Shown here: one piece after another, positions 15,765 through 23,788 of the stretch
How the letters are laid out: the number at the start of each line of letters is the position of its first letter
How positions within the stretch are numbered: position 1 is the stretch's first letter
Source: Pseudomonadales bacterium
GTDB lineage: Bacteria > Pseudomonadota > Gammaproteobacteria > Pseudomonadales > Azotimanducaceae
Reading direction: 5' to 3'
DNA: 64,000 bases
Assembly: GCA_028285415.1 (NCBI GenBank)
Contig: JANQPF010000003.1
Location: 358,775-422,774, forward strand
Notes under the pieces: model-generated
Databases searched by the model: none
What the model was told of the DNA's origin: nothing
The model's input: the letters and a program-made list of their open reading frames with translations, nothing else
Position numbers and translations under genes: made by a program

Positions 15765-16198
15765 TTTCCTGAGAACACTGCTGCCCTGAGCTCGGGTAAA
15801 AAAGCGTCGTCGATTCCACCTAGCCTGGGTAGGGCTTCAAAGGACGACCAATACAGTTCGAACTCAATGGGTCCATCGCCCTCGGAGGGATCGTTTTCGA
15901 AATGCCTCCACCTGGGCGGCGTAACCTCACTGGTTTCGAGGTGATAGTACCAGGCGACGATTGTCTCATCTCTGCCGATGTCGGAGAGGTCCTTTTCCAT
16001 AGCGCCGAGCAGGGAAACGGCTTGCAACTGCTTGAGTCCCGTCTCCTCACGCGCTTCTCGAAGCGCCGCGATTTCGGGTGCTTCTCCCGGTTCCACCGTT
16101 CCGCCAGGGATTTGCGGGTCCAGATAGCGATGGTCGGTGTGATCCAGGAGGAGCAGGTGGCGATCGCGGGTGATGTAGGTGAAGACTCGATGCCTCAT
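15758..16198 (-). CDS. Nudix hydrolase
   Basis: 146 residues. Nudix box from G-G-T-V-E-P-G-E to L-R-E-A-R-E-E-T-G-L (about residues 32-54) is a full match. The opening R-V-F-T-Y-I-T-R and the Trp/His-rich second half resemble the group annotated as 8-oxo-dGTP-like or RNA-pyrophosphohydrolase-like, but no substrate is certain. The final V-stop codons are supplied by an R'' box (GTCTAAC). Confidence 0.85.
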   Translation of the reverse strand: MRHRVFTYITRDRHLLLLDHTDHRYLDPQIPGGTVEPGEAPEIAALREAREETGLKQLQAVSLLGAMEKDLSDIGRDETIVAWYYHLETSEVTPPRWRHFENDPSEGDGPIEFELYWSSFEALPRLGGIDDAFLPELRAAVFSGNV

Positions 16199-16247
16199 AC
16201 ACTAGTGAGCCGGTTCTACCATCGAAGCGCCTCGAGGAAGATGTCAT

Positions 16248-16679
16248 TCATTGGTACGTTTTGCCTTGATGCTTGAGCCAGCCGCCGACGTGCCGGCCTT
16301 GTGGATCGTGGTGGGTCCAATGAATCACACCCCCTCGATCGTTCCATTCGTACTCACCAAAGAAATGCACGTCGTCCCCTTCTTCGAGGTTGGGTATGCG
16401 CGGTGCAAGGTCGATGTTGTGTGCAATCAGGATGGTTTGCTCAGCACTTACGCGGAGAATGAAGCGCTGGTGTCGACTCCCGTCGTTGTCGTCGGCCAGG
16501 ATTCGAACGACCTGCCCACTTCCGCGGACCTGCAGATCGCTCTGTCTGTTTTTGTAGGCTTCAGCGAGGGTCAGCTCAGCGTCGCCGGGCTGATCGAACA
16601 CACGATCTGACAGCTCGGTCTCGTCAAGAGCAAGGTAACCAATGGTAACGAGTATCAATACGGGCAGTAGTTTTCGCAT
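16248..16679 (-). CDS. DUF3465-family exported protein
   Basis: 143 residues. N-terminal hydrophobic segment (residues 3-18), then an OB-like domain with V-R-G-S-G-Q-V-V-R-I-L-A-D-D, S-R-H-Q-R-F-I-L, I-A-H-N-I-D-L-A-P-R, G-D-D-V-H-F-F-G-E-Y-E-W-N and G-V-I-H-W-T-H-H-D-P. These are the family hallmarks of DUF3465, periplasmic proteins of unknown function common in Gammaproteobacteria. Confidence 0.8.
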   Translation of the reverse strand: MRKLLPVLILVTIGYLALDETELSDRVFDQPGDAELTLAEAYKNRQSDLQVRGSGQVVRILADDNDGSRHQRFILRVSAEQTILIAHNIDLAPRIPNLEEGDDVHFFGEYEWNDRGGVIHWTHHDPQGRHVGGWLKHQGKTYQ

Positions 16680-16697
16680 AGCGGGTGCTTGTTTTTG

Positions 16698-17108
16698 TTA
16701 CGGACGATCTGGCTCGGGGATCCTGTGAATGCCGTCAATATTGGTGGCCCAGGGCATTCCCGATACGCAGAACCCTTGCGCCTTCGGAATCAGTTTGTCG
16801 CGCTCTTTGATGGCGCCGACGCGCAGATTGAAAGGACCTTCGACGTCGTCTTTCGTCGAGTACAGCGCCGAGTCACAGTCCCCGCAGAAAGCGACCAGAA
16901 CCGTCAAGCCGCTACCCCCGGTTTTGGGGTAGATCTTCGGCGTGCCTTGCAGCCGGAAGTTTTCCGACGGAACGCCGAACACGCTGACGCGATACGGCGC
17001 GCTGGAAAAGGTCTGGCAGTCACTACAATGGCAGATGACAACGTGATCCGGGTTGATCTCGGCTTTGTAGGTGATGCGCCCGCAGTGGCAGCTTCCATCA
17101 ACTTTCAT
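16698..17108 (-). CDS. GFA-family (glutathione-dependent formaldehyde-activating-like) zinc protein
   Basis: 136 residues. Zinc ligands of the Mss4-like fold are all present: C7-H-C9-G, C26-H-C28-x-x-C31, and C75-G-D-C78. The G-S-C-H-C-G-R-I-T-Y and C-H-C-S-D-C-Q segments are the GFA signature. Family members bind glutathione adducts; the true reaction is mostly unknown. Confidence 0.85.
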   Translation of the reverse strand: MKVDGSCHCGRITYKAEINPDHVVICHCSDCQTFSSAPYRVSVFGVPSENFRLQGTPKIYPKTGGSGLTVLVAFCGDCDSALYSTKDDVEGPFNLRVGAIKERDKLIPKAQGFCVSGMPWATNIDGIHRIPEPDRP

Positions 17109-17112
17109 TCAG

Positions 17113-17150
17113 AATCCTCAAAGTTGGCTATGCTCGACTGCTTAATCCTC
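17113..17150. repeat. attC remnant (L''/R'' side)
   Basis: ctatgctcgactgcttaatcc aligns with gctccaactgcttgttaggc of good sites over most bases and lies at the stop of the 17142 gene. R' side not visible. Confidence 0.4.
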
Positions 17151-17501
17151 AAAAAACGATGAGATGCCGAATACCCAACTCATGTATCGAGAGATTGATC
17201 TGTGGATCCATGATTCTCGAACCAGGCCGGATTGTGCATAGTGCGACATCGCTTCTTCGATTGTCGCTTGCGGGACGATGATCTTCCACAAGAGCAGGCA
17301 GACGTTGAGTGCGACGAACAGTGCTAGGAAAAGGCTGAACAACAACACGGCGATTAGCGATATTTGATCGACAAAACCGCCATCGTTCGACCCCCGAATC
17401 ATTGGATAGACGTGGGTCACCGCACCGAGCACTCCGAAGATCATGGCGCCGAGCATTGTTGGCACGCTGATCGCCAGCACGGCGATCTCAGGTCCGGTCA
17501 T
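17142..17501 (-). CDS. membrane protein, two helices
   Basis: 119 residues from the ATG at 17501. Two membrane helices (about 5-30 and 46-72), then an amphipathic C-terminal part (E-E-A-M-S-H-Y-A-Q-S-G). Earlier in-frame codons run back through the attC at 17534-17642 and are rejected. No family recognised. Confidence 0.6.
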   Translation of the reverse strand: MTGPEIAVLAISVPTMLGAMIFGVLGAVTHVYPMIRGSNDGGFVDQISLIAVLLFSLFLALFVALNVCLLLWKIIVPQATIEEAMSHYAQSGLVRESWIHRSISRYMSWVFGISSFFED

Positions 17502-17533
17502 TTTGTAGCGTTCCTGAGTCACTGGCTGAATCC

Positions 17534-17642
17534 GTCTAACACGGCGAAGAGCTCTACGCACAAAGACCGGCACGCGTGTGGGCCGAGCGCAGAAACACGA
17601 CGCACGTCAATCGTCAGGTCGACGTCCAATGGCTTCTTAAGC
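17534..17642. repeat. attC site, nearly full length
   Basis: 109 bases from gtctaac to cttaagc. The interior keeps recognisable arms (gagctctacgcac-aagaccggcacg and cgtcaatc) of the family seen right of 24.7 kb. It is the leftmost site with arms preserved, showing that the array once extended here. Confidence 0.7.
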
Positions 17643-18059
17643 GTCACCCACGAGTTCCTCGTACCTCGCCTCGTACTTGAGTGAAAGTGCGTCGGGCATG
17701 CGTTCGTCGATCTCCTCACGGAGATCGAAAGGATCAACTTCTTTGCCGATCAGGTCCCCGTCCCAATTGGTGCCAGCGAGCGCCCGGTCTTCGCTCATGC
17801 CAGGCAACCAGCGATAGAGAAAGTCGAACAGACTGAGTTCGGAGACTTCGAAGCTTTCTGCAAATGCCTTTGCCGCTCGGGTTGCATACGCTCGATCGGA
17901 CCAGAACGGCAAAACGATGGTGTCTTCGTACTCGTTCGATTCTGCGTTGGCCAATCCGTCTGAATTCCTGAGGAAAAACACGAGTTCATTGTCGACGATT
18001 CGTTCGATGAAACGGCGATGGTTCGTTTCTGTCGTTTGTGAATCCTGGAAGTTGTTCAT
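17637..18059 (-). CDS. DUF2750-family protein
   Basis: 140 residues from the ATG at 18059. R-R-F-I-E-R-I-V-D-N-E-L-V-F-F-L, then T-I-V-L-P-F-W-S-D-R-A-Y-A-T-R-A and F-L-Y-R-W-L-P-G-M, are features of the DUF2750 family, cytoplasmic proteins of unknown role. Ends Asp-Ala-stop where R'' begins. Confidence 0.65.
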   Translation of the reverse strand: MNNFQDSQTTETNHRRFIERIVDNELVFFLRNSDGLANAESNEYEDTIVLPFWSDRAYATRAAKAFAESFEVSELSLFDFLYRWLPGMSEDRALAGTNWDGDLIGKEVDPFDLREEIDERMPDALSLKYEARYEELVGDA

Positions 18060-18074
18060 GTGTCGCCTCTGCAA

Positions 18075-18150
18075 GCCGTCGAATTAAATTCCGCTGGAGT
18101 TTGCCCGGACGTAAGCGAGATGATGTGAGATTAGAACGTCAGCGGAATCC
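18075..18150. repeat. decayed attC
   Basis: tcgcctctgc at the left and gctggagtttgcccgg, followed by aagcgag, in the middle resemble gcctaac, gcgcgagtttgcgg and agcgag of good sites. R'' is not recognisable. Confidence 0.4.
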
Positions 18151-18513
18151 GGTACCCCATCCTTCATAGTAGGCGGAGCGGTCTGCAAGATACGCGGTCA
18201 ACTCGCATCTTATGTCCGATAAACGCTGTGGATCGAGAGACATCGTAATGTTGCCGTTTACGAGCGTGCGACCATCAGGGCGGTCGTAGACCTTGACGTC
18301 CATCTCCATCGATTGCAGTTTGTCGCGAATCGCGGTGAGCTCATCCAGATCACTGACAAAAACCCTGAAACTGACCTCTCTCGGCGTTTGCGTATCCCTT
18401 CCCTCATTTTCGAAGTGTCGAACGATGTAGAAATCAGTGTTCCCAAGAACGCACGTGCTATTGGACCCAGAAACGGCCAGTAGCAGCATTGCGCCGGTGA
18501 TGAGGCCTAACAC
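18139..18513 (-). CDS. exported RraB-like protein
   Basis: 124 residues starting at a GTG inside the R' box of the neighbouring attC (an ATG at 18489 is the alternative). A short hydrophobic leader precedes D-F-Y-I-V-R-H-F, then two alpha-beta repeats and the ending Y-Y-E-G-W-G-T-G, which recalls the YDGWGT end of the RNase E inhibitor RraB family. A leader is unusual for RraB, so a role in RNase E control is doubtful. Confidence 0.5.
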   Translation of the reverse strand: MLGLITGAMLLLAVSGSNSTCVLGNTDFYIVRHFENEGRDTQTPREVSFRVFVSDLDELTAIRDKLQSMEMDVKVYDRPDGRTLVNGNITMSLDPQRLSDIRCELTAYLADRSAYYEGWGTGFR

Positions 18514-18614
18514 CGCATCATCCAGCTGCCCTACCCGAGTCCGCGGCGAGCAGAGGGAATCCCTTAGACTGAAGTGGAGAATCGGACGTCCAGTTCAAGG
18601 GTTCGTGGTGAGTC
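18505..18614. repeat. attC site, partly decayed
   Basis: R' gcctaacaccgc is perfect. The right end reads ccagttcaagggttcgtggtgagtc, aligning with cagctccaacgggtcgttaggcgtc; R'' is therefore mutated. About 110 bases. Confidence 0.65.
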
Positions 18615-19098
18615 ATTTGGATATCTCCTGGCTGATCGCATCTGCAACCTCATCAGGACGCAGACTGGTTGTGTCGAGTTTGGTAAACGGCAAAGATCGA
18701 ATCAACGCGAGTCTGCTTAAAGCGTACTCGATTCTATCCGGCTCTCCCCGTTTTCTGAGGCGAGCTTCCAGAGCCTCAGGATCCGCCACCAGGTAGAGCT
18801 GCTGAATTCTATCTACGTATCCCGTGAGCGCATCGATGACAGGCTGATAGAGTGCCGATTTAGCGAAGACCCAAGACACGATGCCGAGGTCACAGTCTGC
18901 GTCGAAGTATCCGCGCATTGCGTTTGTCACGTTCCGGATTGCGATGCTTCGGTTTTGCGGAATTGCCACCTTGCTCCCCACGCGCCAGACGTCGTCCGCG
19001 TCGAGGAGCCCGCTGCCATCGAATCGCCCGTGCAGGGCTTTCATCGCCGTTGTCTTCCCGACACCGGTTGGGCCGCCGAGTAGAACGAGTTTTTTCAA
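18613..19098 (-). CDS. P-loop kinase-like ATPase
   Basis: 161 residues. Walker A loop G-G-P-T-G-V-G-K-T-T at residues 8-17, then L-D-A-D-D-V-W and a C-terminal part (Y-L-V-A-D-P-E-A-L-E-A-R-L-R-K-R-G) typical of small nucleoside-monophosphate- or shikimate-kinase-like phosphotransferases with a lid. Substrate unknown. Upstream neighbour on the same strand is an acetyltransferase 16 bases away. Confidence 0.75.
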   Translation of the reverse strand: MKKLVLLGGPTGVGKTTAMKALHGRFDGSGLLDADDVWRVGSKVAIPQNRSIAIRNVTNAMRGYFDADCDLGIVSWVFAKSALYQPVIDALTGYVDRIQQLYLVADPEALEARLRKRGEPDRIEYALSRLALIRSLPFTKLDTTSLRPDEVADAISQEISK

Positions 19099-19114
19099 CC
19101 TCGGAGAGTCCTTC

Positions 19115-19555
19115 TCATAGTGCGCGCCGATAGATGAGCCTGGGTTTCGTATCGAACCTGACCCCGGCTGCGGTGAATCCTGATGCTTCGTTGAGTTTAC
19201 CCATTGCGTGGTTAGTTTGGATCAGCTCGGTCTCGATGACTTTGAATCCCTCCGCTTGGACCCACTGGTGCTGGCGTTTCATCAGTTGGGTGGCGAGACC
19301 CCGCCTCTGGTAAGCGGGATGAACCCCGCCGAGCCAACTGTAGTAGCGTTCCGAGGTGACGGCGTAGCCAAGCTTGAAGCCAACGATTTCTGACTCGTCT
19401 CGTGCGACGAAGCCACTCAGCTCGGGCATGCGCTCAATGCGCCAGGTGAAGTCGCTTGAATCTATGGTAGGGAATAGGACGGAAGAAAGGTTCAGAAGCT
19501 GTTCTACAACCTCCTTTGAAAATGGGGTTGGAATCTGAGAGTAACTAATCCCCAC
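19115..19555 (-). CDS. GNAT family N-acetyltransferase
   Basis: 146 residues. Motif A: G-V-H-P-A-Y-Q-R-R-G-L-A-T-Q-L-M, followed by I-Q-T-N-H-A-M-G-K-L-N-E-A-S-G-F. The opening S-Q-I-P-T-P-F and the W-R-I-E-R-M-P-E segment fit a common family of single-domain acetyltransferases. Acceptor unknown. Confidence 0.8.
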   Translation of the reverse strand: MGISYSQIPTPFSKEVVEQLLNLSSVLFPTIDSSDFTWRIERMPELSGFVARDESEIVGFKLGYAVTSERYYSWLGGVHPAYQRRGLATQLMKRQHQWVQAEGFKVIETELIQTNHAMGKLNEASGFTAAGVRFDTKPRLIYRRAL

Positions 19556-19559
19556 GGTA

Positions 19560-19607
19560 GCCTGACCCTAACGGTTGCGCCGGTCCTGCGTTGGATCAAC
19601 GTCAGGA
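19560..19607. repeat. short attC remnant
   Basis: gcctgac-cctaacgg at the left and gatcaacgtcagga at the right flank 30 bases. Position between start and stop supports it. Confidence 0.4.
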
Positions 19608-19922
19608 TTTGGGATTGAAGATGGTATGTCCATGATAGTCATCAAACGCTTGTTTGAGCGGCGCCAAGTCCAGCGCCGTCGAGTTCTCCGGTTCCTCACA
19701 GCCGATCCAGTAGCGGTCACTGGCTCCCCAGGGTTCGTAGATTACCATCGGCACGTCTTGGTAGCAGAAAGCCACCCGGTTGTGATTGACGAATTGTCGT
19801 CGCACCTCAGTTGTACCGGGTACGGCCTTCAGAATTTTCAACAAAGGACCGAATCGAAACCAGGTGCTCGTGATCTCGAACGCGTGGAGCCGGTTCTCCA
19901 GGTAGATGGGATACGTTTTCAA
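19602..19922 (-). CDS. uncharacterised protein
   Basis: 106 residues, soluble, alpha/beta. Notable segments: Y-P-I-Y-L-E-N-R-L-H-A-F-E-I, then V-I-Y-E-P-W-G-A-S-D-R-Y-W-I-G-C-E. No family recognised. Confidence 0.5.
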   Translation of the reverse strand: MKTYPIYLENRLHAFEITSTWFRFGPLLKILKAVPGTTEVRRQFVNHNRVAFCYQDVPMVIYEPWGASDRYWIGCEEPENSTALDLAPLKQAFDDYHGHTIFNPKS

Positions 19923-19948
19923 AGCAGCTGACCTCGCGGCTTCAACCC

Positions 19949-20410
19949 CTATTTCGATTTCGAACGTTGATAGGAGAGATATCCGGATGCAATTTCCCGC
20001 ATGTTTTCACTCGTATCGCTAGCTTGGTGAACACTTTCTAGAAGATCCAGCAGATCGTGATTCCCTGCTCGAAAGACGCCACTATTCATTAGCCTATTCA
20101 CCATCAACAGACCAAACTCTGAGGGCGTCCGCCGAACCGATTGTACGAGTAACGTTTCGTAAGAGTCGCAGGTTTCCAGGAAATGGAGAATCCCCCAGAA
20201 AGTACCGAGGCCATCTGATTCGGGAAAACTTTCAAAAAGACGGAAAAGTGATTCGATCTCACTCGATGTGTAAGCGCGCTCCTCCAGGTGTTCGACGACC
20301 GCCTCCAGCTGCTCAACCTGAGAGTCGTCTAGTAACGTGATGCGAGCGAGCTTTTCTTCTAAAGTCTGCGGCACGTGTTTGCTCGATTCACTCGTCTGCC
20401 GGTTCGTCAT
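19949..20410 (-). CDS. uncharacterised helical protein
   Basis: 153 residues, entirely helical by composition, with Leu/Glu repeats typical of alpha-solenoid or HEAT-like proteins (L-L-Q-S-V-R-R-T-P-S-E-F-G-L-L-M-V-N-R-L). Such small immunity-type proteins occur in cassette arrays, but no partner is seen. Function unknown. Confidence 0.5.
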   Translation of the reverse strand: MTNRQTSESSKHVPQTLEEKLARITLLDDSQVEQLEAVVEHLEERAYTSSEIESLFRLFESFPESDGLGTFWGILHFLETCDSYETLLVQSVRRTPSEFGLLMVNRLMNSGVFRAGNHDLLDLLESVHQASDTSENMREIASGYLSYQRSKSK

Positions 20411-20481
20411 TCTCCGGCTGCTTGAACTTCATATTCACTCCTGAATTGCAATCCAACGACGGAATGTCGGTCCGCGATCGC

Positions 20482-21105
20482 CTAACTATCCCTCTGTAGC
20501 GCGTATTGTATGCTCTCAAAGGGCGTGCGGTCGAAAATCACCCCGTCTTTCAGCGACAGCCCAATTTCTGAAAGGACCTCCAAGTCGGAGATTGGATTAC
20601 AGGCGATGGGTTCGAAAACGTTCGAGCCCGGAATCAGGTCCACAAGCTCACCGTTAGAGTTACGCCGCCGGAGTGAAAACTGCGTTGTCGGAAAAAGTCT
20701 GTGGTTTTGCAGCGCTTCGACTTCGTTGAAGGGCTCATAGTCAAAATACTGCTGCCCTGACAGGCAGAGTACGCGTCCTTCGCCAATGTCGACTAAGTAG
20801 ACCAGAGAGCTGGTGGTATGGTCTTCTGCAACCAGTGCTCTGATTGCGGTGTAATCCTCTCTCGAAACCTGGCCTCTCGCTTCGAGGCTGTCGACATATT
20901 CGTTGTAGGAAATCCCTCGCAGGGAGCGAATCCATGACGGCACGTTCGAGCAAAGGAACCCGATTATCGCAACTGCCAGCGTAACCCCAAGTGAAAGGAC
21001 GGCTAAAGAGAGCGCGGCGCCTGTTACGTCGCCTAGAAGCATCCACAGTGCGACGAAAGCAACGACAAATGTGAGAACAAGCGCATAGAGCAAAAACTTC
21101 AGCAT
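20482..21105 (-). CDS. membrane protein with large soluble domain
   Basis: 207 residues. Two membrane helices (about 2-23 and 30-52), then a soluble beta-rich domain that includes Y-L-V-D-I-G-E-G-R-V-L-C-L-S-G-Q-Q-Y-F and F-P-T-T-Q-F-S-L-R-R. The soluble part resembles small sensor-like or PH-like domains of membrane cassettes; no named family. Possibly faces the cytoplasm. Confidence 0.55.
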   Translation of the reverse strand: MLKFLLYALVLTFVVAFVALWMLLGDVTGAALSLAVLSLGVTLAVAIIGFLCSNVPSWIRSLRGISYNEYVDSLEARGQVSREDYTAIRALVAEDHTTSSLVYLVDIGEGRVLCLSGQQYFDYEPFNEVEALQNHRLFPTTQFSLRRRNSNGELVDLIPGSNVFEPIACNPISDLEVLSEIGLSLKDGVIFDRTPFESIQYALQRDS

Positions 21106-21150
21106 TTGGCTTTCCTCCGGTTGGTCTAAAAAGGCGATGTCTCTCTGGTG

Positions 21151-21606
21151 TTAGTCACGCACCGCTACGCCTTCTCGTTGCAGGTAGGCCTGTATCTGGT
21201 GCATAAGCGCTTGGTCTCTCTCCTCATCGAACGCCAAAGCGTTTTCCCAATCGTAGAACCAGGCGGGAAGCCGGCGTAGCTCGTCCGGCTCGCTCTTGTA
21301 CCTGGGGAAAATATGGGCGTGTAGTGCTGCCTCCGAATTCCCGAGAATCTCGTAGTTGATGCGATACGAATCGGTAACCTCGAGAAGGGCGTCGCCAACG
21401 ATGGAGACCTCGCGCAGGAAGGCTTCCCGGTCGGGCATAGCTAACGCGTTGAGATCGGAAACAACCGGATCAGGCAGAACAAGTGAGTATCCCGGCAAGA
21501 ACTGAACGTCTCCGATGACCACCCAGCCAGAGGAAACGCGGCAGATCGTCTTCGGGTTCGTGCCGTTCCTGCACATCTCCACTCTTTCATGGATCAGCGT
21601 CGTCAT
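21151..21606 (-). CDS. HIT-superfamily protein
   Basis: 151 residues. G-W-V-V-I-G-D-V-Q-F-L-P-G-Y-S-L-V-L-P-D, then I-N-Y-E-I-L-G-N-S-E-A-A-L-H-A-H-I-F-P-R-Y gives the HIT-like H-x-H-x-x-P region. HIT proteins hydrolyse nucleotides such as Ap4A; the incomplete histidine triad makes activity uncertain. The final Arg-Asp-stop overlaps a GACTAAC box. Confidence 0.65.
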   Translation of the reverse strand: MTTLIHERVEMCRNGTNPKTICRVSSGWVVIGDVQFLPGYSLVLPDPVVSDLNALAMPDREAFLREVSIVGDALLEVTDSYRINYEILGNSEAALHAHIFPRYKSEPDELRRLPAWFYDWENALAFDEERDQALMHQIQAYLQREGVAVRD

Positions 21607-21610
21607 GGCC

Positions 21611-21651
21611 AGGGTAGCGGATGGGCTCTCGGGTTCAACGGATCTTCAGGT
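21611..21651. repeat. short attC (L''/R'' side preserved)
   Basis: gggttcaacggatcttcaggt matches gggttcaacgggtcgttaggc of the 52577 site type. It follows the HIT gene start. R' not clear. Confidence 0.45.
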
Positions 21652-21817
21652 GTCGTTCGGATTCATGAATCCCCCTTATGCTATCAGGAGTTCATAGTGA
21701 GCCGGAACGTCGGTGATGAGTGCGAGGCCAATGCGGCAAACGACGGAGGCCGGAAGCTACAATGGACGACGAAACAAGTGGGGACCGCGCAGAGGCAGGT
21801 CCCCTTACGGTCGAGTT
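21652..21817. other. stretch with remnant of a broken cassette gene
   Basis: On the - strand, about 24 codons ending with a TAA near 21680 read like protein (R-I-G-L-A-L-I-T-D-V-P-A-H-Y-E-L-L-I-A), but an in-frame stop lies just upstream. It may be the tail of a dead cassette gene. Nothing else recognised. Confidence 0.3.
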
Positions 21818-22531
21818 TCAGCCGACGGCGGCGAACTCAATCTCGCCATGGTTGAGGAAACATGCCTTATCGAAGAGCGTAAGATTCAGGGGATTCGGAA
21901 GACGAACGTCCTCCAGTCCCGGGAACGACTTTTGCGAACCGTCGAAGTCCCGGTGAATCTGCGCAATGAACACCAGTATCAGTTTCCGTTCCCTGGCAAA
22001 GGTTCTGAGGAAACCGACCTGCTGCATCAGATCAGGATGTTCCCGTTTCTGATCCAACAGCTGAAGATAGTCGATGATAACGACAGTGCCTTCGGACGCA
22101 GATTCAAGCTGATTGATGATGTAAGACGCGCAAATGTCGTCCGAACCATAAAAGGCGAACCTGCCTTCAAAGCGGGCCAGATCCTGGTCCAAGGCGGTGA
22201 AGCTCGCCGCAACGTCAGCTTCATTGTATTCGAGCGAGAAAAATGCGCTCCCGTGGCCTTTTTTCATGGCCTCGATTGCAATCTCCAGGCTGAGCAGCGT
22301 CTTGCCCTGGCCCGGGCGGGCGCCCACCAGTAAGAGATCACCGGGATGCAGCTCATTCGTCAGGGACCTGCCGGTGAGATCGGTCGCGTAGCGACTTGCC
22401 AATAAACTCCAGGCATCGAAGCCCTCCTGCTGAGCGATTCGATCCAGTGCCTCGTGGTGGGGAATACCGTGAGTTCGTGAAAGGACTCGTGCTTGGCGCT
22501 TGAGTCGATAGATGGGTACAGACAACCTCAT
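21818..22531 (-). CDS. small DnaB-like (RecA-fold) ATPase
   Basis: 237 residues from the ATG at 22531; an earlier ATG (22561) is possible. Residues 1-60 contain the conserved lead-in L-K-R-Q-A-R-V-L-S-R and H-E-A-L-D-R-I-A-x-x-E-G-F. Walker A is G-A-R-P-G-Q-G-K-T (70-78) and Walker B V-V-I-I-D-Y-L-Q-L-L-D (151-161), as in the C-terminal domain of replicative helicase DnaB. The primase-binding N-terminal domain is absent. This is a known but uncharacterised family of short DnaB-like proteins; a stress or repair role is only a guess. Confidence 0.75.
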   Translation of the reverse strand: MRLSVPIYRLKRQARVLSRTHGIPHHEALDRIAQQEGFDAWSLLASRYATDLTGRSLTNELHPGDLLLVGARPGQGKTLLSLEIAIEAMKKGHGSAFFSLEYNEADVAASFTALDQDLARFEGRFAFYGSDDICASYIINQLESASEGTVVIIDYLQLLDQKREHPDLMQQVGFLRTFARERKLILVFIAQIHRDFDGSQKSFPGLEDVRLPNPLNLTLFDKACFLNHGEIEFAAVG

Positions 22532-22561
22532 GTTGAACCTCCAATTGCGAGCTTGCGTCAC

Positions 22562-22759
22562 AACCCCTCCTTATGTGAACAGCTCTCTGGCTGGTTCGAT
22601 TGAAGTTCAACCCTGCACGTGAGGTACTTTCCCTTTGGAGGGGGGAGGCGCGGGCGTCACACCTGCCAGAAGTATGCATCAGTTGTTGACCAGGCAGAAC
22701 CCCCGGTGCGCGTAGCAACGCTTCGGCGGTTGATGGTGGTGCGTTGTGCATTGGGCACG
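22562..22759. other. intergenic stretch
   Basis: About 200 bases with a G-rich run near 22640 and no supported gene. cgtcacacctgcc and gttgaccaggcag may be very worn R boxes, but I cannot defend an attC. Confidence 0.3.
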
Positions 22760-23248
22760 CTAGAAGACGAAGCGCAGGCCTCCCATGGCTTTCCATGCCA
22801 CCACTACAATCCAATGCAGTCCGATGCTCGCCCAAAGGGATTGCGCTCGAACATAGACGAACGTACAGGAGAGACCCAGAACCGCAACGATCAGCAGGAA
22901 CTTCGGATCAAAGAACAAGTTGGCAGCTTCGGGAAACAGAAAGAGCGCTTCAATTGGGTGCCAGGCGATGTATAGCGCATTGGACAACGCTATCCACGTC
23001 CATGAAAAGTAAGGTAAGAGAAGTCCCCGAAAGACCAGTTCTTCGAAAAGCGCCGGAACGAAGAAGGCGACAATCGCGACGGCAACCATATTGGAGAGTG
23101 ATGGAGCCAAGCTCAGATCAATGAGATTGGGTTTGAGTAGCATCGCGAGCACACCGATGGCGATGCCGATTGAGAAAACTTCGAACCACTGGCGTGGAGA
23201 AGGCCAGGTCTTCAGTGTCGTGAGGATTCTTACACCTGTCGACGGCAC
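22760..23248 (-). CDS. CPBP-family intramembrane protease
   Basis: 162 residues, about five membrane helices. The CPBP (Abi/Rce1-like) active-site motifs are present: E69-E70-L-V-F-R-G, a conserved His at 97 (A-W-H) and H145-W. Family members cleave substrates within membranes or modify prenylated or bacteriocin-related targets. The only plausible start is a GTG inside the adjacent short attC (23246-23248). Confidence 0.75.
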   Translation of the reverse strand: MPSTGVRILTTLKTWPSPRQWFEVFSIGIAIGVLAMLLKPNLIDLSLAPSLSNMVAVAIVAFFVPALFEELVFRGLLLPYFSWTWIALSNALYIAWHPIEALFLFPEAANLFFDPKFLLIVAVLGLSCTFVYVRAQSLWASIGLHWIVVVAWKAMGGLRFVF

Positions 23249-23272
23249 GTCAGCCCCAACCTGTCGTCAGGC
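23229..23272. repeat. short attC (44 bp)
   Basis: cttacac (R') ... cgtcagccccaac (L'') ... gtcaggc (R''). The L' arm and the hairpin middle are missing. Confidence 0.6.
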
Positions 23273-23287
23273 GACGATTCATCCTGG

Positions 23288-23749
23288 CTACGCTTGCCCA
23301 TCCATAACGGATTCATGGTCCAGGTGCTGGTCGACCTCCCGTTGCAGCGACTCGGAGTAGATGTGCCGGCGTTGCCGCCACACCCGACGTACCAGATCTC
23401 GTCGAAGTGAGTTCTCGATCGCCGATGCGATCGCAAGCCATTCCGACTCGTCCAGGAGGCCCTGTTGGTACTGATAGAGGTAGGCTTCCCAGTCTCGGAA
23501 CATGGTGCTGTAGGCCAGAACGACTCGAAGCTCTTCCGCAGGAGTGAGCGGTTCGATTTTTGTGATCAGCTCCGCTTCCTCCTTGATGGCCAGCAGCACC
23601 CGCTGGGAAGCCGCAGTCCGACTTTCTCGAATGGAGGCTTTTGTGAGTTTGACGTTCTGCTTAACTTGGATCGCGAGGTAGATCAGGGTGATGAGCACTG
23701 CGGCTGCTCCGAGTACCTCTCCGCTTGCTCCGATTGCTTCCCAGTTCAT
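23288..23749 (-). CDS. single-helix membrane-anchored protein, paralogue family A (copy 3)
   Basis: 153 residues. Starts M-N-W-E-A-I-G-A-S-G-E-V-L-G-A and continues as a helix ending Y-L-A-I-Q-V-K-Q-N-V, matching the proteins at 2317 and 3342. The soluble domain is helical with many Arg and Trp. Flanked by short attC sites, so this copy is certainly a cassette, which supports cassette origin of the other two. Confidence 0.7.
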   Translation of the reverse strand: MNWEAIGASGEVLGAAAVLITLIYLAIQVKQNVKLTKASIRESRTAASQRVLLAIKEEAELITKIEPLTPAEELRVVLAYSTMFRDWEAYLYQYQQGLLDESEWLAIASAIENSLRRDLVRRVWRQRRHIYSESLQREVDQHLDHESVMDGQA

Positions 23750-23761
23750 GAAGATCTCACT

Positions 23762-23788
23762 CTGACACCTGAGACAGCGTCGTCAGGC
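23762..23788. repeat. minimal attC (27 bp)
   Basis: ctgacacc ... gcgtcgtcaggc: facing R boxes with only about 13 bases between. Lies exactly between a gene start and the next stop. Confidence 0.5.

Noticed and set aside
21713..22333. 206-codon + strand frame antisense to the DnaB-like ATPase
   Set aside because: The opposite strand has complete Walker motifs; this frame is a shadow.
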